11,151 nt of DNA from Podochytrium sp. JEL0797 (lineage: Eukaryota > Chytridiomycota > Chytridiomycetes > Chytridiales > Chytriomycetaceae): positions 1-11,151 of the forward strand of contig JADGJG010000903.1 of NCBI GenBank assembly GCA_027596195.1, written 5' to 3'. Position 1 is the first letter of the stretch. Every line of letters begins with the position of its first letter. Shown piece after piece: positions 1-9,418 of the stretch. A program made the position numbers and the translations under genes. The notes under the pieces were generated by a model, which was not told the origin of the DNA, ran no database searches, and saw only the letters and a list, made by a program, of their open reading frames with translations.

Positions 1-61
1 GGGGGGGGGGGGGGGGGGGGGGGGGGCGGGGGGGGGGCGGGGGGGGGGGGGGGGGCGGCGG

Positions 62-95
<34 letters not shown>

Positions 96-104
96 GCCCC
101 CCCC
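1..104. repeat. Poly-G tract ending in a short poly-C run
   Basis: Positions 1-93 are almost pure G, with single C at 27, 38, 56, 59 and 62. They are followed by a C-rich run at 94-104. The tract has no coding content and could fold on itself where G switches to C. It lies at the very edge of the window, so it may be a homopolymer or assembly-edge artefact rather than true chromosome sequence. It does not look like a telomere repeat, because there is no regular unit. Confidence 0.85.
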
Positions 105-251
105 AAGGGAAGGGACGGGTGTTTGCGACTGTGAAGGAGGTGTAGAGTTTTTGTTTTTTTGTGTTTGGGGTCAGATAAATAAATGTGTTGTTTTTTTAAA
201 AAAAATGAGGAAGGAAACGCGAAGAGAAAGAGAGACGGGAAAATTCAAAAT
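105..251. other. Short gene-free stretch downstream of gene A
   Basis: This is the presumed 3' flank of gene A on the minus strand. It holds T-rich and purine-rich stretches around 150-240. No AATAAA is visible in the minus-strand sense. An AATAAA in the plus-strand sense sits at 178-183 but has no plus-strand gene before it. I see no gene here. Confidence 0.5.
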
Positions 252-1225
252 TCATCTTCTCCTGCCGCCGCCGCCCCATTGGCTGCCAGAATACGAAAAG
301 CCGAGTGCAACCATGTCCTCATCGCTGATTCCAAACGTTGCTTTGCATCCCAAAGCGTCCTTGGTCGCGTCACACGGGTCTCCCGGTTGCATCCCTCCTT
401 CGCAAATGCGCATGCAAAAGATTCCGTCGCCTGCTTGTTCGATATCTTGAAGGGGAAGACGAAACAAATTTTAGCGTTAGCGTGAGGGATGGACGTGAAA
501 CCGTCAAAACTCACATTTATCAAACGAAGCCACCAGGGATGACGTGTCGACTCCAGAATGAGGCTCTTTGCCGCAATTGCGATACGGAACTCCGTCGTCT
601 AAATTGAAAAGCGCGTCGTGTCCGATTAATTTTATTTTTTTTGACAGGTGCGGTGGATGATGCACAAACTCACACTGCCCGCCGTCATCAAAAGCAGTCG
701 GCGAACTCGCCGTACAATTAATTTGAAGAGCGTTGCAATCGAGTAGTCCGTGAATCTGAATGTATCGTTGACCCTCGGGACGGTCGAATCTCTCGATAAC
801 ATGTGCGCTAATGATTCCGTTGGGAGTCAGACTGCGCGCGCCGGGAGAGGTGTGTGAGCCGATGCAGAATGCGTGCGCGAAGCCTTCGGCTTGAACGATG
901 CTGGGGAGAAGGTTTTGGCTGTAATATAACTGTTGCAGCGTTGGGGAATCCGGGTTCGGAAGCATGATGCAAAAGTTCTTAAAGTTACGCGTTGTGGGGT
1001 ATTTAATCAGCACGAAGGTCACACGCATCGCATGAAAAAGGATCAACTTACGTATTCGTCTTTGATGTAAACTTGTTGGCCATTGGCGGGAATTGGCCCG
1101 TCGTAAGGGTCGCTCCCTTCACCGAGGTCCCAATTCATCTGTTCGCACAGCGTCGTGTTTGGATACTGAGCAAACACGAGAGAAGTCAGGCTCGAGAGAT
1201 CAACGAGGAGCAGCAGTGGAAGCAT
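252..1225 (-). CDS. Gene A: secreted ten-cysteine protein, MAG-like, no membrane anchor
   Basis: Four exons on the minus strand: 1225-1052, 977-674, 598-515 and 445-252 (251 aa). The introns are 978-1051 (74 bp, phase 0), 599-673 (75 bp, phase 1) and 446-514 (69 bp, phase 1), with donors GTAAGT, GTGAGT and GTGAGT. The start at 1225 gives a signal peptide of about 19 residues (MLPLLLLVDLSSLTSLVFA). The mature part has ten cysteines, all matched in gene B, and shares PYRNCGKEP, EQAGDG and FCMRIC with it. There are two N-glycosylation sequons (NTT, NCT). The protein ends in GGGGRRR with no Thr-rich stalk or hydrophobic tail, so it is predicted to be released rather than anchored. The layout (FC..P near the N-terminus, DDGGQ in the middle, FCMRIC near the end) resembles, from memory, fungal 'macrophage-activating glycoprotein' surface proteins. 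The molecular function is unknown and the family name is tentative. The last exon boundary is the least certain. Confidence 0.8.
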
Positions 1226-1329
1226 AATGGTGGAACAAGTTTTTTGAAGCTTTCTGTTTTTGTTTTTTTTGCCCGCCTTTTTGAACTTTTTGACAGGTGG
1301 AGGGAGGATCAAAAAACGATTCTGATTTA
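1226..1329 (-). promoter_or_regulatory. 104-bp spacer between MON2 stop and gene A start
   Basis: Only 104 bp separate the MON2 stop from the gene A ATG on the same strand. This spacer must hold the MON2 cleavage site and at least part of the gene A promoter and 5' leader. In the minus sense it is A- and purine-rich and has no TATA box. It contains CACCTGTCAAAAA (plus-strand positions 1287-1299), which also occurs inside gene A intron 2. Promoter function is inferred from position only. Confidence 0.4.
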
Positions 1330-1331
1330 TT
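1326..1331 (-). terminator. Poly(A) signal AATAAA overlapping the MON2 stop
   Basis: Plus-strand TTTATT at 1326-1331 reads AATAAA on the minus strand. It overlaps the MON2 TAA stop (1332-1330) by two bases. No other AATAAA lies between the MON2 stop and the start of gene A, so this is the best candidate 3'-end signal. It implies a very short 3' UTR. Confidence 0.5.
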
Positions 1332-4300
1332 AATTGTCGAGGCCCATTTCCCGACCCACACGCGTCAAACATGCATTCACCAAATCAACAACGCTTTCCT
1401 CGTCCACATCCGCGGGAGACAGGCCGGCCCCTTTCCCCGCTTTCGCAACTGCGGACATTAAATCACACAGTTGTGGGTATAAATAAAACAGGTGCGCACT
1501 CTTGCCAGACAAAATGTGAGACCGAAGCGGATCTGCTCGCGGTGGGAAAAGAAAACGAATCAATCATAACACCAACAAAAAAACGATCGAAAATACTCAC
1601 GAATCTTGTCTTGCGCAATGATTTCATGCAAGACCCCGACTCGCATCTCCAGGTCGCGCAAGTGGGTGAGCACAATCAGAATTTCTTCGCCCCGGATGCG
1701 CGGCAACGGCAATCGGCCGTAAAGAGGTCGATCCGAAGAATAACTCTTGAGAACGTCTCGCATTTTCTCCAACACGATCGGTGCTGCAATCGCTGCGATC
1801 CTGTACCGCACTTCCTTTTTATCTGTTTTTTTTTGTGAGGGGGCGTTCAATAAACAAATAAAAACCCAACAGGATTCAAACGCGGACAACAACAAACCTG
1901 CCGCCTCATCCGAACAAAGCTTCAACAGCGAAACCAAACACGCTTTCGAAAACCGCTCTCTCCCCAAAGGCGTCACATCGGTCCCCAAGTTCATCTTGAC
2001 GGGAGATTTGGGCGACGTGAGATTAACCACCGACCCTCGCGGAGACGCAATAATATCCTCCTTCAGAATCTTTCGGACGGGCGTGTTCAACATTCCGACA
2101 CCACCAGTTCCGTTTCGAGACGAGTCCGACGCGTTCACCACCGAGTTTGCACCAGACCGCGGCGTGACTTTGACGCCCGTCACGGCTGTGGGGAGGCTCA
2201 AATCGGTCATGGAGCTCATGTGGCTCTTGTACAGTTTGCTGCAGCGGCTGATGATTTCGACATGGTGCTGGATGAGCTCGTCGGCAACGTGTAGTTGACC
2301 GAGGTGGAGGAGGACGTCTTCTTCAAAGGTTTCAAAGATGGATATATCGAAATCGGTGGCGACTTCCAGCTCGTCCACGGACATTGAGGATGCCGGGTTG
2401 CTGAAGAATAGGAGTGAGCAATCGGTGAAAGGAGTGGCAAGGAAAAACAGAATCACCTTTGAGGAAGCAAGAAACCATCAAACATGTCCAAAATCTGGTG
2501 GTAAATGCCGTTGAGAACGTCTTTCGGTAAATCTAAATAAAATAAGGACCGAAAATGTTATGATTGAATCCCCCGCAAGAAAAAATGAATAGAAAAACCA
2601 ACCGTTGACGAACGTGTCCAGATTCTTCAACCCCATCGCAACCAAAGTCATCGACGTATTGGCAGCGCATCTCCACAGCGGCGACGAGTTCTTGGTCCCA
2701 GGACACGGACAATCGTATTTCGCGCGCATCGGCATATCGAGACACGCCAACGTGGCTTCGAAAATACCACCGGAATAGATGGTCGACTTGTTTCCATGAG
2801 ACTCGTAGAGAGAAACAAGCGTCTGAATCGACTTTCTCGCAAGGCACATGTAGGTGAATCCCTTCTCCATCCCTCCGGTGGCAGGCTGCTGGCGCGCCAT
2901 GCGCAATTCCTCGAATGACATATCTTGGAGGCGCACGAAGGGAAGTCGGATAAATCCAGCAATCGAGAGAATGATCACTTCGGGAGCGCCGGAAATGACG
3001 GAAAAATCGGGCGTGGTTCCAGTGATCAAAGCAAAGACAGCGTCTTGGTACGGCGACATATTCTCCAGATCAGAGATGTTGTCCGTCTTGTACTTGGATG
3101 CTGTCGCGCCAGGAGGGGAGTTCGTGTGGTACAAGAGGAGCGAGCTCAGCACGTTCAACAACCGCTTCAGCTCGTACAGGCCAAACGACGACGAGATAAC
3201 CTCATGAATATCTGTGAACACCGAAACATATTGAACCAACGTGGCTTGAGGGAACGTGCCGTGGATCGCCTTGAGCTTCTCCATCTCAATCAACTGGCTT
3301 CCAAACCCGCTCGACGACTTCTGCAACACCTGCTGAGGCGACCGAGCAGAGCCCTTGTTCTCATCAGCGTCGGCCAAAATCTCAACACCAATACTCTCCC
3401 AAACATCCCAGGCGACTCTCCACAGTTCCGGTAACCGACTCTGGATGTTCGACGACAGCTTCCCAGCCCCACCCTCACTCTCCCCCATCTCTTTCGGATA
3501 TCGAACCAAAGTTTTGAAGCTCTTGATTGCTGCTGCGGCCACCTCTGGACTCCCACCAATCGACCAAGACCGAATGTAATCCAAAAACAGACTCCACATC
3601 TTGTCGAACCCAGCACCCAACTCAATCAGGACAGGAAAAAACTGAATGATTAACCCAGTGATCCCAGTGAGCGTCAACGTCTTGGTCTCATTCCAAAACT
3701 TGGTCGGAGAGTCTCGTGGGTTGATTGGGATTCCACTCGCAGCGACCGCGTTTGAGGCAGGGGCTTGCTGAATCAGCTCGGCTTGCTCGGACGAGATCTT
3801 GACTCGCTCAAGAAGAGGGAAGAGAATGCTCCAGATGCACTCGTCCCAGGCTTCGAGCGACAAACGCTTTCCGTTGATTCCGATCGTTTTGAAGATGGTT
3901 TGGTTGGCACTGTTGCGCACTTCCGGCCTCAAATCAGAGCACAGCAAGGATAGATGGGCGAGCAGGTGCATCCACAAGACATCCATCGTCTTGGTGGTAA
4001 CGGGGCCAGCGAAAATATCGCGACTGGTCAACATGGCGCGCGAGTTTTGAGGAATGCTCAAGTTGGAAGCAACCGTGGGAGGAAGAGCGTTCAGCTTTTC
4101 GAGGGACGAAGCAGTTAAGCCTGCATCGTTGGATCGAGTGACTGGGGAGCTCCCCTTCCCCTCCTTCTCGAGCTTTTGACGACGTGTCAAAATGCTGTCG
4201 CTGATATTCCACAAGAGCCCGATCGTCGTGAGACTGATGTTGATATCGTCCGGTTGGGATCCAAAGCACCCGAGAGTTTGGATGACTTCGTACAAGATGT

Positions 4301-7300
4301 CGGGGCCCAACGAGCCCAAGAAGTCACCGCAAACAAGCTGAACCGATGGGAATGCGGTGCGGACAAGGAAGGACGCTTTCGTAGGCTGCGACGGTTCAAG
4401 AGTGTTGGAAGGATCCGCGACAACCCCAGTCGCCACACTTCCGGTATTTGTCTTGCGGCCACCGGCAATCACACTGCGAATGACTTCGAAAATCAGGAAC
4501 CATCCATAAACCAGATTGTGTCCGCTGTAGGGGGTGTTTTCAAACAATTAGCTTTCATATGTTGTTGACGAAAGAAGAACATCAAATACCTCGACATCAA
4601 AATCTTTTTGACGGTTTCGAGCCCAGCCTTTTGCACGTCCACAAACCACGGTCCCTTCACAACTCTCTCGACATCCAAACTACTGCTGATCGGCACACCC
4701 GTCGGGACAACATCTTCCGCACTCACAAGCATGAACCGCTTCAACGGCTCCAACAACTCCATCTCCACAACTTCGCCATTCTTGATCCCATGCCTTCCTT
4801 CCTCCACTTCCTCAGCAGCCTGGATCGAACTAGTCAAAACATCACCAAACACACTGCACACCTGCGCCCTGATGCTCGCAGTGCAATTCGCACTGTGCGC
4901 AATCTCAATCAAACACGCGACAACCAACCGGAAAATCTCCCCCGTCGACGGAAGAACAATCCGCGCATTGTTCATGACAACCACCTCGTACAGCTTGGCC
5001 ACCGCAAACAACTTGTCATCGGCACCCGTCTTTCCAATCTCCAACTTTTTCTCAAGTGCGTTTGACGCCGCCTGAATCGCCCCATCCTTGCTCAACATGC
5101 ACAAGGCCGCGACAAACTCCTTCAAAGCCTTCTCCTCCATCCATTTACTCGCTTCAAACAAGTTCTTGCTCGCCAACGCCAGATTCATCTCCGCACCACT
5201 GCCAGTTGGACCCGCCGCCGTCAACGCGTTTGCGGCGTTTGTCAAAGCATTCAAACTCAGCTTCCTCCCACTGTCCATCATCTTCATGCTATCCATCGCA
5301 GGATTTACCGTCTCCCTCCTCTCCGTCCGACCACTGCTGTGCATCCCTTCAACAGCCTGCAAGGTATCCAACACAACAAACCAACCCTTCCGATCAAGAA
5401 CACTCTGCAGTTGGCTGGCAACGTTGGCAAGGCTCACCACAGCCAACAAGTTGCGCTCCCCAAGAACAAGACTAACGGGATGGGTGATTCGCGTTTGAAA
5501 GTTTTGCGCAGCCGGGGTGCTGAAGTTGGTTAATTCACGCACGGCGGCGCTCGCATCGCAAGAGAGCATCACATGTGGCGGGGTCGCGATTCTACATGCG
5601 GTTGAAATCAGAGCGTCGCGCTGCTGGACGAGTCCCAAGAGACCGACGAGGGTCGTGAATCCCGCATATGCCTTCAGCGAGGATTTGTACAGTTCAAGAT
5701 CGACGTTTCCGAGGAGGATGACAGAGAGGACGGCGAGTATAACAGGAAAAGTACTGGTTGCCATTTCGATGGCAAGTAGAAGTTCGTCTTGGAGGATTGG
5801 GGCGCTCGGAAACGTTGCCGTTGAGGGGCTGGATTGCAGTGCCAACGATGGGGTCGATGCCATGAGGCGCGGGAGAAGGTGGGCCGCTTGGGCTTCTGCC
5901 ACGTTGATGATGCATTGAATAGAGATAGACGTGATATATTCGGCAGGAAGTGTCGGCGCGTCGGATTTCTCGAGTTGTTCCAGACTGCGAAGTCAAATCA
6001 GAAACACAAATAATCGAGATAAGCGCACGAACCAAGCAACTTTCAATATTCCACTCGATACTCCGACGAATTCTGGTCCAGGAGCGCCGGCAGCGGTGGA
6101 GGAAGCAGGGGTCTCAGCAGAGTCTCTTGGAATAATCAAGCTCGCTTGTTTCTCAGAGACGATAATCCTCGCCACAGAACCCAACAATTCCTGCAATATA
6201 TTCAATGACCCGATTTTCTCCACATTGGTCTCGTAGACCGCTCGAATCAACCCGTCTGTCGCTGCGAGTCCCTTGACGCTTTCGAGAATGAGCACGCGGG
6301 TCCAGAGAGGGCCGTTTTCGGTCTCGAGGAGTTTGATATACAGCGACAAGAATACTTCGCACTCCATTGGCAAGGTTTGGTGAAAGTGCTTGGTGACCGT
6401 GTGTGTAACTCGAACGAGGCGAACGAGGAGAGGGAACTCGGCCTTGTCGGAGAACGAGCGCATGACGAGGGGACAGACGCGCTCTTTGACGAGAGACAAA
6501 AGCGCCGTGTGCTAGATTGGAGTGTGAATTGCAACCGCAAGGGACAGAAGGAATCATACCAGTTGGAAAATCTTGTGATGCTCACTCAAAATTGACTCGA
6601 TAAGTTCGAGACAGAGCCCTTTCGACATGCTCGGTACGCGCCAGAATGTTGTTGCTTCAGCAATCGATAGTTGGCAGAGGTCCTGAAATCAATTCGATTG
6701 TTCAGCATTGAGTGAACAAAGAGTGCCAAATGAACGCACCTGAAGCAACATGTACGCATCCTTTACAAAAGGGCGCAATACTTTCGCATCTGAGCAGATC
6801 GGAAATCAGCCAGGAATCAACCTCAAACAATGCAAAATACCGTCGGGGTCCTCAGAATTTGCGTCGTCTTCGATCGCGACCTTTTCGAACGCGTGCAAGA
6901 CAATCTGCCTCATGGTTGCAGATGCGATATTGCTAACCACCGGAGACTTGGAATCTTCCAAGCGATAGCACAGATTCAGCGATTCAACAAGAGCATCTCC
7001 GCCGACATTGAGCTTGTACGCAGTCAACAAAGGCAGAACGGTTTGGAGCATCTTGAGCTGTAGGCCTTGGTCCAGACTCGCCAGCGCGTCGCCCAATGTT
7101 TTGAGAACCTTTGCGACCGATCTAAAATGGCAGCCGTTCAATGAAAGTGCATAAGAGCGAGAGTGAAAAGTTCGTACGAGGCAGGGATGGCTTGGTGAAG
7201 CGTCAAGCGCTGTAGACAGCTAATGGCTATTGGGACCAGCTTTGGATTCTTTGATTCGCACGCGAGAAGAAAGGGACGGACGGTATCCGAGGTCTTTGCG

Positions 7301-7602
7301 AGTTCTGTTTGATGCGGTTGGTCAAAGGCGCTCATTACAGATGCGAGTGGAAACGCAAATACCCCTCGCAAAGGCATCCGTGCGCGAAGCTGTGGACGGA
7401 TTGATGGACTTGACGAGAGCCAGGAGAAGCTCGGCGGCCTGGAACATGATCAGTTTGACCTTCGCAAATGCGGCACAAATACCTCCTTGACATCGGTGTT
7501 CTTCTTCTTGGCTTCCTGGATCAGTGTGCCGAGTTCCGTCACTAGAAATCCGGACAGGCCTCCACCTCCCTGGCCTGCGCTCGAGGGCCGTTCGCTTGCC
7601 AT
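1330..7602 (-). CDS. MON2: MON2 homologue, large Arf-GEF-related endosome/Golgi trafficking protein
   Basis: Thirteen exons on the minus strand: 7602-7483, 7438-7363, 7304-7178, 7121-6841, 6789-6740, 6682-6560, 6511-6033, 5984-4590, 4524-2603, 2532-2457, 2400-1898, 1822-1601 and 1532-1330. Together they encode 1858 aa, close to MON2 in other eukaryotes (roughly 1600-1700). Matches to human MON2 recalled from memory run through its length: KKKNTDVKEAAE near residue 32 (DCB region), MLQTVLPLLTA, LVKERVCPLV near 265 (HUS region), ECEVFLSL, NISLTTIGLLWNIS at 979-992, LRPEVRNSANQTIFKTIG at 1082-1099, and a C-terminal segment with RLPLPR followed by EEILIVL. No Sec7 catalytic domain is present, as is normal for MON2, which is a helical-repeat scaffold working with Dop1 (and flippase partners) on Golgi/endosomal membranes. 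All twelve introns (44-75 bp) keep the frame. The start at 7602 has A at -3 and G at +4; an in-frame ATG at 7656 would add 18 residues. Confidence 0.93.
1823..1897 (-). other. MON2 intron 11, stop-free and a multiple of three
   Basis: This 75-bp intron has a weak donor (GTTTGT) and an A-rich rather than pyrimidine-rich stretch before its CAG acceptor. It contains no in-frame stop. Retaining it would insert 25 mostly hydrophobic residues beginning GLLLSAFESC. Removing it gives a segment whose spacing from FSKACL to RIAAIA closely matches the corresponding human MON2 segment, which is why it is called an intron. Confidence 0.7.
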
Positions 7603-7900
7603 TGTGTTCGAAAAAATTCCTGGAAAATCGTCGCGGGAACCCACCCCCCTTTCCATTTCTCGCCTTCAAACTGTGGAATTTCCTATTGCTAAGGAGCTCG
7701 ATACTATGCTTAGATAGTCTGCCAATCTCAAGTTTTGCGTCCCACTCAAATCATTCAATGATGGAAACGACCTCAGTGCACAGTTCACCTTTTTCAAATC
7801 AGGACTCAAGAAGATTTAGGGTTCTTGAATGGCAACCGAGGAGTCGATTGTGAACGCGTTTTGAGGTTGCGGATCCCCTGTTCTTCACCTGTTGGGCCTG

Positions 7901-7908
7901 TGATGTCA
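7901..7908 (+). promoter_or_regulatory. CRE-like site TGATGTCA
   Basis: TGATGTCA differs by one base from the palindromic CRE/ATF site TGACGTCA. It lies about 50 bp upstream of the TATA-like box of gene B. The match is short and could be chance; binding by a bZIP factor is inference. Confidence 0.3.
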
Positions 7909-7913
7909 GTGAG

Positions 7914-7918
7914 CCAAT
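7914..7918 (+). promoter_or_regulatory. CCAAT box
   Basis: CCAAT (within GAGCCAATCAG) lies about 40 bp upstream of the TATA-like box, a typical place for a CCAAT-binding complex site. The motif is short, but the position relative to the TATA element supports it. Confidence 0.45.
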
Positions 7919-7958
7919 CAGCCAACGTGCAAATTGATCGACACTGTGAGATAAGTGC

Positions 7959-7965
7959 TATAAAG
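7959..7965 (+). promoter_or_regulatory. TATA box of gene B (TATAAAG)
   Basis: TATAAAG lies 135 bp upstream of the gene B ATG. Transcription would start near 7985-8000, leaving a leader of about 100 nt. This argues against using the in-frame ATG at 7977, which would lie at or before the transcript start. Confidence 0.55.
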
Positions 7966-8099
7966 GGAAGGTATGATTGGGATTTGACGCGCTCATTTCA
8001 AAACGCTTTCGTGAAAGGAAAAATCCCGCCGACAAGAAGAAGCCCACCAAGTTCCGCCAAGACCCGCCGGCTGCCTCATTTTTTTTCGCTCTCAAACAG

Positions 8100-9174
8100 A
8101 TGCTCTTGCTCGCATTGGTATCGGTTGCCATCTCTGGAGTGCATTCAGCATTCCCCAACATCACGGTCTGCAAGGAAATGGAATGGGATCTTGGAGACGC
8201 CCCTGATCCTGATGCCCCAACCGGCCCGATTCCCGTTCCTGGCCAACAGGTCTATATTCAAGATGCCATCAACTTTTGCTTGAACTTGCCAAACCCAAAT
8301 TCGACGATGCTTGTGAGTGTGAAGTTGTTTTGAATTCGAAACATGCGTTAACAACGCGAACAGCAAAACCTGTTTTACAGTCGAGGCCTTCTGCCAAACA
8401 TTGTGCAAGGAGAAGGATATGTGCAATCGTATTGTATGGGTAACTACCTTAGCCCTGGCAGCTTGCCTTTGGTGAAGGGCGGGATCCGTAGCGCGCACGT
8501 TGTCACCAACTTCTCAAGCGAAGGCGCTGGATATTTTGAAATTTTTGGTACCATGGATTGCATGGCACTGAATATCAACTGCACGGGAAGCGCGAAAGGC
8601 GCGTTTGATGATGGTGGACAATGTGAGCCTTGTTCGCTTTTCCACGCGCCTTTTCTTACAGTTTTTTGATCCAGACGACAGCGTGCCATACAGAAACTGC
8701 GGAAAAGAACCTTATAGTGGCGTCGACGGCTCAAAACACGATTCCTCTTTCTCAAATTACATGGAGCAAGCGGGGGATGGGCTGTTTTGCATGCGAATTT
8801 GTCAAGGAGGGACAACGGATGGCGAGCCCTGCAACGCAAAAATGGATACAGACGGATGCATGAAAACAATGGGGTTGACTTGGTCGCAAATCACGAAACC
8901 TGGATTTGACATGTCCGATGCCAACACTGGATCCGCAACGACGTGGAGTGTTTCGCTGCCACCATTGCGAACAACGACAACAACTACTACTTCTACAACC
9001 TCCACTTCTACAACTTCCACCATTTCGGCGTCGACGACGACAACGACGACAATAACGGCCTTGGCATTAAAAAATGGTGGAATCGCAGGTCAAACGCTTG
9101 GAGGAAGCAATAGTGCGGGCCTGGCTGTTTTTGCATCATTTTCTTCTTTCTTCCTCGTAGTTACAATGTTTTAG
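8100..9174 (+). CDS. Gene B: GPI-anchored ten-cysteine surface protein with Thr-rich stalk, MAG-like
   Basis: Three exons: 8100-8312, 8364-8622 and 8675-9174 (323 aa). The introns are 8313-8363 (51 bp, GTGAGT, phase 0) and 8623-8674 (52 bp, GTGAGC, phase 1). The ATG at 8100 gives a short signal peptide (MLLLALVSVAISGVHS). The in-frame ATG at 7977 would bury it behind 41 polar residues and lies too close to the TATA box. The mature part has ten cysteines in the same order as gene A, and four N-glycosylation sequons (NIT, NST, NFS, NCT). Residues 257-285 are almost all Thr/Ser, a likely O-mannosylated stalk. The protein ends in a hydrophobic segment (GLAVFASFSSFFLVVTMF) after NSAG, which looks like a GPI-anchor signal. 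It probably sits on the plasma membrane or wall. Family naming (macrophage-activating-glycoprotein-like) is from memory and tentative; the function is unknown. Confidence 0.9.
8971..9057 (+). repeat. Thr/Ser codon repeat (mucin-like stalk of gene B)
   Basis: Twenty-nine codons of ACN, TCN and a few others encode a tract with 20 Thr, most of the rest Ser. Codon use within the tract is mixed (ACA, ACG, ACT, ACC), so it is not a recent pure trinucleotide expansion. Such tracts can vary in length between strains. Confidence 0.85.
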
Positions 9175-9190
9175 ATTCTTGGTTAGTTTA

Positions 9191-9196
9191 AATAAA
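9191..9196 (+). terminator. Poly(A) signal AATAAA of gene B
   Basis: AATAAA begins 17 nt after the TAG stop of gene B, and no other AATAAA follows closely. The short distance matches the compact 3' ends seen elsewhere in this window. Confidence 0.65.
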
Positions 9197-9418
9197 TAGC
9201 ATCATCCACCTCGAGGAACCTCTCATCTATATATCTAACTGATTCTTCTTATATGAGGTCAGAGATCTGGTGAATTGCGCGCGTGCGTGAGTTTGGTTGA
9301 CTGACTTTTCGCGTTATTTCACATTGGAAAAGCATTGAGAGCCTTGATTTATGCCGATATGGACGAAGGGAAATGCGTTTGAAAGAGAAGGTAGGAAGGG
9401 CGTGGACGTGATGGAATT

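Larger units (their letters stand above)
7603..8099. promoter_or_regulatory. Divergent intergenic region between MON2 and gene B
   Basis: These 497 bp lie between the MON2 start (minus strand) and the gene B start (plus strand), so both promoters should be here. The gene B side has a CRE-like site, a CCAAT motif and a TATA-like box in the expected order (entered separately). On the MON2 side I see no clear core element, which is usual for a housekeeping gene. Short open frames in this interval show no recognisable protein. Confidence 0.6.

Noticed and set aside
128..282. Extra last exon of gene A, splicing from a GTATTC near 280 to a TTCACAG at 129-135
   Set aside because: The reading would run straight into the poly-G/C tract and gives no stalk or anchor sequence. 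The simple stop at 252 is preferred.
504..1046. Gene A middle part as one intact open frame of 180 aa
   Set aside because: It reads through three splice sites. Comparison with gene B shows the real exons lie within it and continue in another frame.
2925..5475. Long open frames on the plus strand antisense to MON2 (2925-3434, 4559-5065, 5056-5475)
   Set aside because: They lie opposite clear MON2 coding exons, show no recognisable family, and are explained by codon bias of the coding strand.
7977..8099. Upstream in-frame ATG extending gene B by 41 residues
   Set aside because: It would bury the signal peptide, and it lies only 12 bases after the TATA-like box, at or before the expected transcript start.
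7971..8099. Possible 5' UTR intron of gene B (donor-like GTATGA at 7971, acceptor-like CAG directly before the ATG)
   Set aside because: The donor would lie upstream of the transcript start predicted from the TATA box. It cannot be excluded without transcripts.
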